Shown here: piece after piece, positions 44,253 through 56,050 of the stretch
How positions within the stretch are numbered: the first letter of the stretch is position 1
Layout of the letters: each line of letters opens with the position of its first letter
NCBI GenBank assembly: GCA_015680685.1
Contig: MNCI01033474.1
Span: 2,481,928 to 2,545,927 of the forward strand
Length of the DNA stretch: 64,000 bases
From: Gnetum montanum
Taxonomy: Eukaryota; Streptophyta; Gnetopsida; Gnetales; Gnetaceae
Direction: 5' to 3'
Position numbers and translations under genes: made by a program
Notes under the pieces: generated by a model
Databases searched by the model: none
The model's input: only the letters and a program-made list of their open reading frames with translations
Told to the model about the DNA's origin: nothing

Positions 44253-46600
44253 ATGTCTTCTTCTTCACACAAGAGCACTTCACTGCCTAGGACTAACACA
44301 AGAGATAGTCGGCAGGATCATACACGTAACCAAGATCTGTTAGTTCCTCAACAATTTTAGGTAGTATATACTCATCATGATGAGTATGTACCTGATTTCA
44401 CCTTTATCCTCGACTAAGATGAACAACTGCATTAGAGAGACTTGGAGGGTAACATAGTATTGCCTCCAGACTGATCAGTCCCCAACATGCTCATTCATGC
44501 TCTCACATGAATAGGCATGCCACTTTTATATGCATAATACGTTGCATGAGATCATGACACAAAGGATTATCATCCCACAGAAGCACAACATCAACGGGAC
44601 TTGTGACAGGAGAGTTACCATGAATCCATGATGGGTAAATGGCCCCATAACACCCCATAAGTTTTAAGCAAAATTGGGGGTGGCGAGCCGGTTTCAACAG
44701 GTTCCCCACCAAATGATGTTCCCCCTCCTAACGATGGTTAGGAGGTGGTGTATTAAAACCTCCACTTCGCAGTTCACAACCCTGGTTCTGATCACCATGA
44801 ACATGAAGTGTTCAACAAGGGAACACAAACATGTGATAAGGATGGACGTTCTGATAGTAATCACGATCAAGGCCAAGACCACCGAAGAGAAGGTAGAAAA
44901 CACCATCATGATGATGGTTCTCCTTCTTCTTCACCTTCATCATCACATTCACCCTCTCCTTCAGTGTCGGGACGTAGTCATAAGGAAACTAAGCATGAGG
45001 ATAAAGGAAGACAGAGTGAAAAACATTGATGAGAGAGTCGAGAATGAGGATGAGGGCACTCTAGGGAATCACAACATAGAAAAAGGAAGAGTAGGGAACC
45101 ACATAGACATCACAGATGCTATGAACTAGATGACCACGAAGAACCCCTACTCGCAACCAGAAGCATGTTAGATATCACGGAGTCCATAAGAGTTCCAACA
45201 AGGCACCAAAAGGATAGTTGGATCAAGAGGTTAGACATGAACAATATCCCACGATTTGAATGGGGATACAATGCTGATCCTCAAAACCACTTACAAGCAT
45301 TCCACGATGCATGTGCCTTGCAGAACATCAAGAATGAATGGAAAAAACTAAGGTTACCGGTCTTTAGAACCAAAATCCATTTGGAGGTGGAGTACGATAT
45401 TAGAACTATTTAATGATAAGTATCAAACGTACTCCCGAGTGTATAACCTGCGAAAAAAATCCAAGGATGGAAGAAAATCATGAACCCTTGGATGCTGCCA
45501 TGAGCTGCTATTACGCACTGTTACATCATTGTCCTGGCCATGGTTATTCGTAGCGGGATCAATTGTGCCATCTCATGGATGGACTTAGGCATGAAACAAG
45601 GAGAACCCTTGGAACGTATGCCCAAGGGAGATTATCAGAGGTTAGGTCTCATTAGGTTCATAGATTGCTAGAGCAAGTAGCCAAGGAAGAAGGGGAGCTA
45701 CGTAAGAGAGAAAGTGCAGAAGAATACAACCGAGATCCTTCCCTCCAAAAAAGGGGAGTGAGATTCTGTGAAGAGGAGGAAGAGTCACCAGTTGAAGAAA
45801 TGGTGAATAGGAAAACTTTGCCACTCTAAAAATTAATAACAGAAGTGTTGGAAAAGGTAGACCAAATGTGGGACTCCCTAGATAGTAGATTTGAAAATGT
45901 TCTTAAAATTGTAGAGGAGTCTAGGGAGTGAGGTAGTGGCTATGACAAAAAGAAAAAGAGAGAAGTGGACAATGCACGTAACAAAGGTAAGGGTAAAATG
46001 GCCATCACCGAAGAGGTTTTGGATTTAGATACGGACAATGATGATGGATGTGAGATATGCTGATATGACCATCCTAAGGGATGTTACCCAGTGATCTCAC
46101 ATTTACAAGAGTATGGGGGTGTATGCACTCAGCCCACAACTTAATAAACGGTAAGCACCCCAACGGTTACCATATCCCCAAGGTAACCCAAGGAAGTTCC
46201 ACCAACCTTCAATATATTATCCAAGTGGAACTCCACCACAACCTATTGAGCAACACCAATAGTGGAAATACCCACAGTGATGGGGGATGCCACCACGAAG
46301 ACAACAATACCCCTACCGACAACCAGATCCATATGGCTACTACGTGCAATAGCCAATCTCTCCATGTGACTCTGTTGGTTACATGACACGACAACATCAC
46401 TATCAAACTCAAGATTATTATAGGACTCCTTCTCCTAGGGGAGATAACCCATAGACATACCACCCTCCAAATCCATCTTCAACTCTCATACCAATAGCTC
46501 CATTACCACCCGCTCCAGCGATGCAAGGGGAACTTCCCACTCAACTGTAGCAATGCAATGCTATGAGGGCTTTGAATCTTCAACCCATTGCTGGTTCTGA
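44253..46600 (+). pseudogene. gag of F
   Basis: Start ATG 44253 (MSSSSHKSTSLPRTNTRDSR). Family order: N-terminal part with VVYTHHDEYVPDF; basic His/Ser segment (GRKHHHDDGSPSSSPSSS); MLDITESIRVPTRHQKDSW (45165); RLDMNNIPRFEWGYNADP; LQAFHDACALQNIKNEW. A deletion near 45350 removes the codons before YRSLEPKS and shifts the frame. Further on: DGLRHETRRTLGTYAQGRLS, EEGELRKRESAEEYNRDPS, the knuckle at 46049-46090 (CEIC, stop, YDHPKGCYP; fourth ligand shifted) and a Pro/Gln/Tyr tail (YPQGNPRKFHQPS). About a dozen stops. Confidence 0.85.
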
Positions 46601-46740
46601 CAACCATATGAAGAGAATACCTTTCTTCAGAACCAACAGTCCAACCAAGCCCTAACAACCACAAGTGGTTGAACCTCTGAATGCCTCCCCATCAATTAAG
46701 GCTTCAGGGTTTCTTTCAAACCAAAAAATAAGCTCAACGT

Positions 46741-47240
46741 AGATGGTTATGTTAACACATGCCATTACTGACTGGATTAAGGTGGATCACCTTCCTAGGA
46801 AATTCTCTGATTCTAGAAGCCTTCTAATCTATCTCCAAGTTGCTGGGGCTGAACCATGTAAAGTTCTTATGGACTCAGGTTCCGGAGTCAACTTAATATT
46901 ACAAGAGATGTAAAATGCCTGGAACTAGCCTCCATTAAGAAAGAGTAATATTCGACTAGAGCTGGCCAACTAGTCCATCACTATCCCCTTGGGACTGGTG
47001 GAGGACATTGTTACCACTGTGTGTGGGTGGTCGTATCTAGCTGATTTCCTAGTAATACAAGTGAACAATGATAAAGGGGACTTCCCAATAATAATGGGAA
47101 GAGCATGGCTATGTACTATAGATGCATACCTAGGAATCTGTGATCTTTCCCTAGAAATATCCAAGAAGAACACTTTTGGAAAGATCGAGAAGAAGAAAGT
47201 TCCATGCATCACATACAGTGACATAGGGTGCAATTGTGTG
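46741..47240 (+). pseudogene. Aspartic protease of F
   Basis: Active-site stretch CKVLMDSGSGVNLI with the catalytic Asp codon at 46871-46873 intact, followed by the open piece 46989-47240: GLVEDIVTTVCGWSYLADFL, FPIIMGRAWLCTIDAYLG, KKKVPCITYSDIG. A few stops lie before 46989. Best-preserved protease active site in the window apart from that of element E. Confidence 0.82.
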
Positions 47241-47393
47241 TAGAGATCATGGGTTATGCAAAGTTTAGCATTGCCTACATGCAATCGGTGTGCACAAGAC
47301 ATTAATATACAAAAGTGCCTATATGTAGTAGCCACATGACAAGAAGGAACCCAGTGACTGACAACTGATCAAGAAAGCAGTTCACTCATATGC

Positions 47394-48110
47394 ATGGAAC
47401 CAACTGAGAGTTTGACTTGTGCTTACATTGATAGCATAAATACATTAGAGCAAGTCCACCGCCAACTTCCAAGTCTTAATCTTGAAAATGTCAACTGGGG
47501 GAAGTTGGAAATCCTTGAGAAATTTAAGCAGGAGCCTCTCCAGTTGAAACCATTGCCCACCAGTATGGAATACATGTTCGTTAAAAATGAAAAATTGGTA
47601 ATTATCAATGCTAAGCTTACTCCTCAATAGATAGGGCACAAAATCTCACACACAGGGATAGAGGTAGATCTCGAGAAAATCAAAGTTATCTAAGAAATTA
47701 CCCATGAACCAGAAACTATTAAAAATATTCGATCATTTTTTGGACATACTAGCTACTATAGGAGATTTATTAAGAACTTTTCAAAGGTTGCCAAACCATT
47801 GGTGGAATTAACGAAAAAGGATGTACCTCTCAAACTAGGAGATAAGGTTCTCTATTGGAATCCCACACATGTGCCACAACATACAAAATTTCAAACACTG
47901 TGGGAAGGACCTTACATTATTCATACAACCTTTCCTTCAGGGGCCATGATCATATACAAACCTGAGAGACTTGATAAGAGATTACTAGTCAATGTGCAAT
48001 AGACCAAACCCTTCCATGAACTTAGAACGGCTAGTGTACATAATACCTCTGAGAAGGGATGACCCCACTTATTATTTCAGATATCCTCCTTTCAACTTAG
48101 TCGTGGGGGA
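47394..48110 (+). pseudogene. Internally deleted pol stub of F
   Basis: One frame joins three separated parts of pol. Part 1: LEILEKFKQEPLQLKPLPTS to INAKLTPQ (RT N-terminal connection). Part 2: GHKISHTGIEVDLEKIKVI to ELTKKDVPLK (RT thumb/tether, with SFFGHTSYYRRFIKNFSK). Part 3: LGDKVLYWNPTHVPQHTKF and LWEGPYIIHTTFPSGAMIIY (integrase C-terminal domain) to the end SRGGDGHLC. Both junctions keep the frame (47394 and 47799 are in phase). RT palm with YMDD, RNase H and the integrase core are gone. Three stops remain. Confidence 0.88.
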
Positions 48111-49903
48111 GATGGCCACCTATGCTAACCATTCTTGGCCCTCAGTTCTTTTTGAATTTTTTTACATATTTTTCTAGTGTTTCTTATTTTTGTTTTACAC
48201 CATCGTTTATATTTTTACTATTTCTTTGTTTGCTTGATTTGCTTTTGTTCGTCATCTAATAAGTGCTCATGATGGTGGATTGAATTATATAATATTGATT
48301 GCTAATGTTTGGTTTTTAACTTTGAATTATGATACTGATATTAAGGTATGGTTCTTTTGGTAAAATAGGTAATGAGTCTACACCGTCCACTCATCCATAC
48401 AACTCTATGGTCTCCTTTGGCTTGGAACATGTACAGTCCCCTTTTTCTAAGTAAACCTTTAATAAATTGGTGGCTTGGTATTTTTCAAACCAAGGAAAGA
48501 CTCAAAGGATGAAAAGGGTGTGACTTCAAGAGGATTCACTGCATTTGTGCTGGCCATTCTCTTAGGTTCTTGGATGCTTTTTCTTGAGTTTTTTGCCATT
48601 CTGACATTGTTCAAAAATCAGGAAGCTGAGTGAATAGAAATAATAAGTCTTTGCATGGTGTGGTTCTCATGTAAAAAAAAGAAAAAAAAAAAGAAAAAAG
48701 TAAGAATTCAAAGCACACCCCTTAGACAAAATAAATGCAAAAAAAAATGCATGGGTCTTTGCATGGTGTGGTTCCCATTCAAAAAAAACAACAAAAAAGA
48801 CATGGGAATTCAAAGCACATCCCTTAGACCAAATAAAAGTGCTACAAGCACTGGTTATGGAACTAGAAAGATATGTTACCCATGCCTAAAGGTTTCCTCT
48901 AACTAAGGCCCTTTGTCGCTTCCTACTTCTCCATCTCGCTCTCCTTGGAATGGTGGTGACTCTTTGTGGAAGCATTCTTGTTGCTTCAGGTGGATGGATT
49001 GGTCAAGTGTGTTGATGTGAGGTCACTAGATGTGGTTTTTTTGAGTCTAGATTTGGGATGAGTTCTACTCAGTTACATTAACCATGAAATACACAAGGGA
49101 CTTTACACAACCTTGTTCTTGGGATTCCATTCCATTCTCTTCTCTCCATCTTTCTTCTCATTTTTCCACCTCATTGCCCGTTTTATCATTAGTCTATTTC
49201 TAGGTTGATGTATTGTTTTTCTTTGGTGAACTCTTGTGGGTAAGTTTTTAACTCTTGCTTCCAAATGACATTCCTAGAGCCTACAAACTCTTTGGTTTGT
49301 GGGTTTGTCAGGGCATAAAAGACATAAGCTTTCTTTGGGGAGGACCCAATGGCATTCCTTTTTGGTGCAATTGTTAACTTCTTTCCCTTAAACATTTTCT
49401 ACAATTTTTCATTTCTTATTTCATCCCCATCCATGACATCCATTTTATTGGCGTTGTCGTTGTTATTTTTTCCCATCTTTCTTGTTTCTCATATTTTTCC
49501 ATCTTATAGCTACTAAAGGCCTACTCTTAGTCGTGGGGGCCCTAGCACAAATTTTTTAATATTCTCCATTTTACTATTCGCCTAACTCCTACATCTTGGA
49601 TAGTCACCTGTGATAAATCTCCGAACTAGTTTTTGCCATAACCACAACTTAGCAAATGCGCTTCATCTCGAGGCAAGGTATCAATTGCATTGTGGTTTAT
49701 CTATCCTTTCTCATTTGTAACTATGTTGTGTGTGCAAATGGAGATCATACAAATAATGGAAGAACTCAAGATGGACCAGAACTGGAGCATTTACAAAAGG
49801 GGCAAGTCTGGTGGCGTGGCTATGGATAAATAACGGAAGGCACAATCTTAGCATTGGCAACAAAACGCTTCATTTTATTTCTCTCCCTTTCTCTACAAGC
49901 TGC
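48111..49903 (+). other. 3' non-coding region of F, left part
   Basis: No gene. Second polypurine-like motif AGTCGTGGGGGC at 49529-49540. Conserved boxes GTCTTTGCATGGTGTGG, GAATTCAAAGCACACCCC and CTTTGGGGAGGACCCA (49333-49348). A ~108-bp tandem duplication begins at 48647 and 48755, each unit with an A-rich tract; M1 and M3 have a single unit. Confidence 0.65.
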
Positions 49904-50814
49904 TGATAAAGTGTTAGTTGGTCATTGCATCTACTAGGCCATGTATACGAGACCCTGTATACACGGCCACGTCTATGCGACCCCATATACGCGACCTCGT
50001 ATATGAGATCCAATCGAAGCGGCCCCGTTTATGCAGCATCTTTTTTGGCCTATAAATAAGAGGGCCTTCCGCCTTATTGAGGTACCTTGTTATTAGTTGT
50101 AGTGAAGCTCTTATAGTTTGTTCCCACAAGAGATAGAATATTTTCCAAGTGCCTGCAGTAGGTGTAAAGAAGATGTCCGACTCTTTATTTGAGCGCTAAT
50201 GTATCTGAGCCCATTGGTGTGAACGACAATAAAGATGAGCTTTCAAGCATTCCTTGCAGCATTTGGACTTAGCCATTTAATGTATTTAATAGCTTAATAT
50301 TTCTATGCTTTGATAATTACTTAAGTTTATCTTTTTGTTAGTTTAATCGCTATCACTTATTCTTAGTTTATAGAAACCATAAGTACGACCATCTTGACCG
50401 CAAACCCAACACTTGGTAACCTAGTGACACTTAACATCTGGTAACCCAGTAGTGATTAGGGGATGCTCAAAACATGCTTGGAAGATGGGATAAGATACTT
50501 ATGCTAGGAATAGTTAAGATACAGATTAGGATAATTGTAGATTAGATAATAGTTGATTCCTTACTTTTCATACCTTAATTAGATGCCAAAATATAAGTAA
50601 AAAGCTATAAAAATTAGTTGCCTCAATCTTACTTAACCATCACCACTAGAACATCACAAGTAAGATTGGGAAGACGACGACCATTCTAACCCAAGGTTTT
50701 ACTGGTTAGGGTCTGGTGTATGTTAAGTGCTTATAGTCTACAGAATTCGACCGAGTCGTTTGTGAACGCCCGTGATTCGTATGGTTGGGCGTAGGGGTAC
50801 CTAGTCGCTCATCA
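49904..50814 (+). repeat. Solo LTR inserted in F (GTATAC subfamily)
   Basis: 911 bp, TGATAAAG...CTCATCA, flanked by GCTGC (49899-49903) and GCTAC (50815-50819). The minus-strand element M1 has the uninterrupted counterpart near 11650 (minus CAGCTGCCAACAAAGGC), an empty site. U3 is a 14-bp-period array from 49943 to 50040, TATAAATAAGAGG at 50051, and R with ACAATAAAGATGAG near 50229. No internal sequence is attached. Confidence 0.88.
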
Positions 50815-50990
50815 GCTACCAAATAAAGGCTTGGATGTCATTTATGTACGAGTGTTCACCACAATCTTGTAATATGCTTATTGATCCATCCATTGGGAAC
50901 GTCAATTCTATTACCCATCAGTTGTCAATTAGTCAATAATCCCATACCTTCCCAATATTTTGTAAGGAACTCGAGGACAAGTTTTCATTC

Positions 50991-51003
50991 AGTCGTGGGG
51001 GTA
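50991..51003 (+). other. Polypurine tract of F, adjoining the 3' LTR
   Basis: AGTCGTGGGGGTA followed by TGATGAGAG. Third of the three such motifs in F. Confidence 0.85.
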
Positions 51004-51908
51004 TGATGAGAGTGGTTAATCTAATAATTAGAGTAGTTATTATTAGGGCAGTTACTCTAATTATTAGAGTGGTTATTATTAGAGGGGTAGTTTCTCTAAA
51101 ATTAGAGTGGCAGTTTTTGTAATTATTAGAGTAGTTTCTCCCAAGCCTATAAATACAGTGCCCAGGCACACAATAGGGGGAGTCAAAATAGAAGTCAAAA
51201 GAAGAAGAAGAAGAAGAATTTAGAAGAGGAAGTCTTTTAGGAGTCAAGTAGCACAACTCTAGCTAAGTGCCTGCAACAGGAGGTCTAAGTGTGGACGTAT
51301 CTTTATTCGAGCATTGTGTACCTGAGCACACCTTATGTACGACAATAAAGACAAGCTCTTGGATTCATCCTTGTAGCACTTGAGATTTCTTTTCTTACTA
51401 ATTTCCTTTATTTTATTTTCTTTTGCATTTATTTTATTTTATTATTTTATTTTATTTTATGCACTTTACATTTCTGTTATTAGCACATATAGTACGATCA
51501 CTTCGAGCATGCGTGTAACACTTGGTAACCCAGTAACGATTAGCATTTGGTAATCCCAGTAGTGTTGCGCTAGTTCAGGATGTGTACGACAAGTGAGAAT
51601 AGATACTGGTGTTAGAATTATTTTAAAGCTTAGTTAATCAGTAGTTAAGTTAAATTAGTCACTTAGTTATCTCTCTCTTTCCCTATTAGCACAAGACATA
51701 AAAAGATAAAAGTTATAAAAATCATGTACCTCAAGCTTACTTAACCATACAACCGTGACAATACAAGTAAGTTTGGGAAGACAACAATTGATTAACCCTG
51801 AGTGTTCCATTAGGGCGCATAAGCACTTAGTCCTTGGAGTTCGACTGGATCACACGTGAAATGCTCGTATTCGTATGGTTGAGCGTAGGGGTACCTCGCC
51901 TCTCATCA
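51004..51908 (+). repeat. 3' LTR of F
   Basis: Same termini and R-U5 as 43045-44106, with fewer U3 units. TATAAATA at 51148. (TTTTA)n near 51430-51460 with a different unit count from the 5' LTR. Followed by CCAGG. Confidence 0.93.
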
Positions 51909-51913
51909 CCAGG

Positions 51914-53520
51914 AGATTAGTTTAGATGGGTATCAAGAGAGGCAAGATGAATTCAAGGCTAAATAGAAACCTAATACTTTTATTAAGAACCTCTTTTAAT
52001 AATCAACTCCTCAAAAAACTGTCCCGAGTTCTACATCTCCTATGTCATTTTTGGGACAAGTCCCTTAACCTTCCTCTTCTCCTACCCATCCCACCATGTT
52101 TTGGTCAACACCCATTATTTTTATGCATCAAGTTCATCCTAAGCCTCAATTGGCTTCTTTGTTCTCATCCATCCCTTTTGCAATGCAACCTCACTCTGCA
52201 TGATCAACACCTATTGTGTTTACCACATTTCATTCCTTCTCTATCCTAGTGGACCTCTTAGGGGACCTCAAACTACATAGGACTCTCATACCCCCTATCT
52301 CCCCTTTATCCCTTAGATTCCAACATAAACTTCTTTCTCATTGTTCAACCCTCCTATGACCATGATCACCTAGCCTCTTCCATCATTACCATTACCCATC
52401 GCATAGCCTCAAGCTTCTCAACTCCTCTGGTGGTCATTTGTGCAAAGCCCATAGCCCATTAGAATGCCCTAAGGCTTGCATCATGCCTTCCAAATGATCT
52501 AAGATCTTATTAAAGAGCTACGAAAGCTCAAAGCTTCTACCATGTAGACAATTAAAATAATGGACTTCTACCAAGATGAACCCATCAATCCAGCAATCCT
52601 TCAAATCACTCTTTCTTCGGGCATTCTCATTGCATAATTTACCAAGTACAATAGTGAAGGTAATCCCAACACATACCTCACTACCTTCCATTCTAAGTGC
52701 CTATTTTTACAAGCTTGGCTTCACACCATTATGTGCATCTTCCCTATGTTTCTCACCAAGAAAGTATTGGATTGGTATCGAGCATTATCTAGGGGGGTCC
52801 ATTACCTCATTAGAGGACTTGATTTCACAATTCGTCAACCATTTCAAGTATAGCTTGAGGTCTAATACAATCCTTAATCAACTGATAAAAAAAAAGAAAG
52901 GGTCACTTGAACTTGTTTAGAAGTTTATTTAATAATAGAATGCTCTACTTAATGAGATTCCTAAGCTTGTAGTTGAAACCCACCTTTTGGCCTTCTTCAA
53001 AGGGCTAGTCAACAACTTTATCAAGTCCAAACTTTATTACTTAGACTCACGATCCCTTAGCTAAGCTTTCTCTAAAAAAAAAAGAACATAGAATATGTTG
53101 CTAAAGGCTGTGGTGACCTAGCCTATACAATGTATAGGAATTAGCACATAAGGAAGGATAAGGATAGGAGAAAGAAAAACCATGTAGCCATGGCCACTAT
53201 GGTGAAATAGGCAAAGACTTCACAAGGGCTAAAGATGAATCAACCAAAGGCCTCTGCGACAACTTCTCAATCTACACCATTGAGGGCCTCTACTTCTAAT
53301 TAATCTAAGCCTAGTTGTGAGAAAAAGGATTGGTCAAAATACACTAAGTTTCCTTTGAAACCTTCCAAGCTCCTTGACCAGTTGCTCAAGAGTGATTGTA
53401 TCTAGTATAAGTAGATGAATGAGAATGCCCATAAGAGGCATGATTGATTATGTGAGATCACTAAGGATCCTAATGTAGCAACTAAGGATGATCCACCCAA
53501 GCCAAAATATTTCAAACTAG
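51914..53520 (+). pseudogene. gag remnant of a Tat-like Ty3/gypsy element
   Basis: At 52630-52860 the fold of a retrotransposon gag is readable over two frames: NPNTYLTTFHSKCLFLQAWL, MCIFPMFLTKKVLDWY (usual form F---L---A--WY--L), then SITSLEDLISQFVNHFKY. The upstream stretch (51914-52560) is Pro/Leu-rich and not recognised. Many stops. The left neighbour is the CCAGG duplication of F, and the same host segment lies left of 43040. Confidence 0.65.
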
Positions 53521-55150
53521 ATTGATTCTACCACTATCATTAATTGCCTAGTCATGATACTGAATTCTACTTGGCCCTAAAGGATGACTTGAAAAAGATG
53601 ATAGATAATGGAGGATTGATGTTAGACTCTTCCAATCTAGTTAGGCCTTAGAACCAACATATGCAAGAATATAAAGATCCATTGAATGCAAAGAATAATC
53701 CTTCTTCAATAGCAACATTCAACATTAGTAATGGTACAAGACCTACTCGAGAGTCATTTGTGATTCAAGTATGTCCTTATGTGCTCAAGAGTGATTGTAT
53801 CTAGTATAAGTATAAGGGACCCTTCAACTTCATCAAGTTCAATGAATTGTTTTGTCATAAGGATACCATCACTTACACCTCCCGAGGAATCATTCTTCAT
53901 TAGAGTTCTCCCTTCCACTACCACTAAGCCCACATCCCAAGATGATCAATGTTGTCCCATGGTGGCTAATGTAACAACCTCCTCATGGCTCGATAATAAG
54001 AAGTTACCAACCAAACAATGAAAGAAACATGCCTCCAAGCCTAAGGCCATAGAAAATAAGGAAACAAAAGCATGGAAGGAAGTGGACCCATTGAAGCGCA
54101 CACCTATTTTAGTCATCCCCATGAGCTCCAATGCTCAAACTGCTTCAACTAGTTAGCCAAGAGAGGATCGTAAACAATAAGAGAAGCAAAAGGGGGCCAA
54201 ACCACAAACGTTAAAGCATGAGGTTTGAATCCTAGGTAGAATGAAGGAAGTCAAAGGCAATAAAAATGAAAAGACAACAACCAATAAACAAGAATTCCTC
54301 AATGTCATGGATTAGGTAAAACTCTTCTTAAAGTAAAAGAAAACCTCATTAAGCCTTTATGACCTAGTGATGACCTCCTCTGCCTACCGCAAAGTCCTAG
54401 TGAGGATGTTGACTTCAATTCCCATTAGTGAATACATTCCTACTAACGAAGAATCAATTCACGTGGTATGGTGCCACCTTCATCTAGGAAAGAAATTAAC
54501 TCAACTACTTTAGTGTTTCATGATAGTGAGGTAAGGATCAACCCCTAAGATGCGGAGAAAACGAGGGCTCCTCTATTTATAATCATAAGAGTTGGACAAT
54601 ATAAACTACATAGGGTACATGTTGATGATGGAACAATAATCAATGTTATATCTTTTACCATTGTCAAGTAGTTAGGCCTGATAGAACACATGAAAAGCAT
54701 GCTCACTTCTACTCTCAAATCCTTCAATGGATCATGGGTATTAGTAAAGGATTCTATCTCTTTAGATTTTGTAGTAGTGAAAAATTTCCCACATCTGCCA
54801 ACTTCTTGGTGGTGGAAGAGGCACCAAGATTCAATCTCATCCTTGGGAGGCCTTGGTTAGCTCAATTACGAGTAGTTTCCTTTCCCATCCATCAAGAAAT
54901 TCACTTTTGTTATAAGGGAGGTAAAATACTCATACATGGTAATAGTGCAGTTACTTTATTAGTCAATAACATTAACATGAAACAAGGGTACAAAAGTGGT
55001 ATTTCAAGAAGAAATTCCTAGTTTTAGGAGTAAAGTTGAGAAGCCCATTGGAGTAGACCAAGCTAGGACCAAAAATAACCAAGCCATGAATGAAGCATGA
55101 AAAGAGCTCCTATTTAAGGTTATCAATGAGCAAAATGGAAAGTAAAGATT
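53521..55150 (+). pseudogene. gag zinc-binding segment and protease of the Tat-like element
   Basis: 53520-53630 reads YHYH-LPSHDTEFYLALKDD and LKKMIDNGG, which matches the Tat-type form C-YH---GH-TE-C--LK--I--LI with Cys residues lost. 54580-55020 reads a retropepsin: HVDDGTIINVISFTIVK (active-site region), then FLVVEEAPRFNLILGRPWL, with the open piece 54734-55021 to the end of the domain. RT was not found; similarity stops near 55150. Confidence 0.6.
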
Positions 55151-56050
55151 GTGCAACAGAGACTGTATACTTTTCCTAACCTTTCAAAGATTAGGAAATA
55201 GTTGCATGACTAAGTACATCTTCTACTCACTTATCCCTATGTTAATGCCATGTAAACTTTTTGCTTTTTATTTCATATCCTAGTTTAAATATTTTCTTTA
55301 CATGTGCTATTTTGTTTCATCATGCTTTACCTTGTTTTAGCCTTAGTTTAACTACTTAACCTTGCTTGTACATGTTTGCATGAAATTTATAATTTATGCT
55401 TATTCATGATTTATCTTTTATGATTTTCTTTAAAAATCACAAAAATACCATAAAAATATTTAAACTATAAAAAATCAGAAAAAATTAGCCATGGCCTTAA
55501 ACTGGTAATGCATCGTAGCCTTTTTCCTACCACATTATAGCCTATTATGCCCTAGTTTACACTATCATCATTTGACTGCTTTATGTTTACATTTTACTAC
55601 AAATTTTTCTTTAAAGCCTTACACTTATAAATAGGTAGCCTTTCTTATATAAATAAAACATAAAATACATAAGAATAAAAATAATTTAAAATATATATAT
55701 ATGTAAATTTGAAATATTATAGACAAAGTGTTCATATCCAACAACCATAGTCACACAATGTGATGGAAAAAATTAACAATGATAACAAGAATAAATAAAA
55801 CTTTAATAGCCATAGTTGCACTATACAACAATAAACTAATAAAATGTCTTCTAGTCCCTAATAGCTATGAATAACCAATAAAAGATAATGACATCAATAC
55901 CATACCTAAAATGACGAAAAATATAAGAAGATTAGTATGCTTAAGGAAAAATTGAAGGAGGGGGCGGAATATCATCACCAACATGATCATTAGGGCCGTT
56001 TCCATTACCTGAAGCCTACATCACAACAAAAACATAAAACAAAAAATTAA
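55151..56050. other. No recognisable gene
   Basis: A/T-rich; a short (AT)n run near 55694. Nothing coding seen on either strand. Confidence 0.4.

Larger units (their letters stand above)
43045..51908 (+). mobile_element. Element F: LTR-to-LTR Athila-like element with CCAGG duplication
   Basis: Both ends are defined: CCAGG at 43040-43044 and 51909-51913, LTRs 43045-44106 (1062 bp) and 51004-51908 (905 bp), PBS 44108-44125 and polypurine tract 50991-51003. Internal order: gag (44253-46600), protease (46741-47240), a pol stub with two in-frame deletions (47394-48110), and a 3' non-coding region with three polypurine-like motifs (48099, 49529, 50991). A solo LTR of another subfamily sits inside it (49904-50814). 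It cannot be autonomous since RT palm, RNase H and the integrase core are deleted. Confidence 0.95.
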
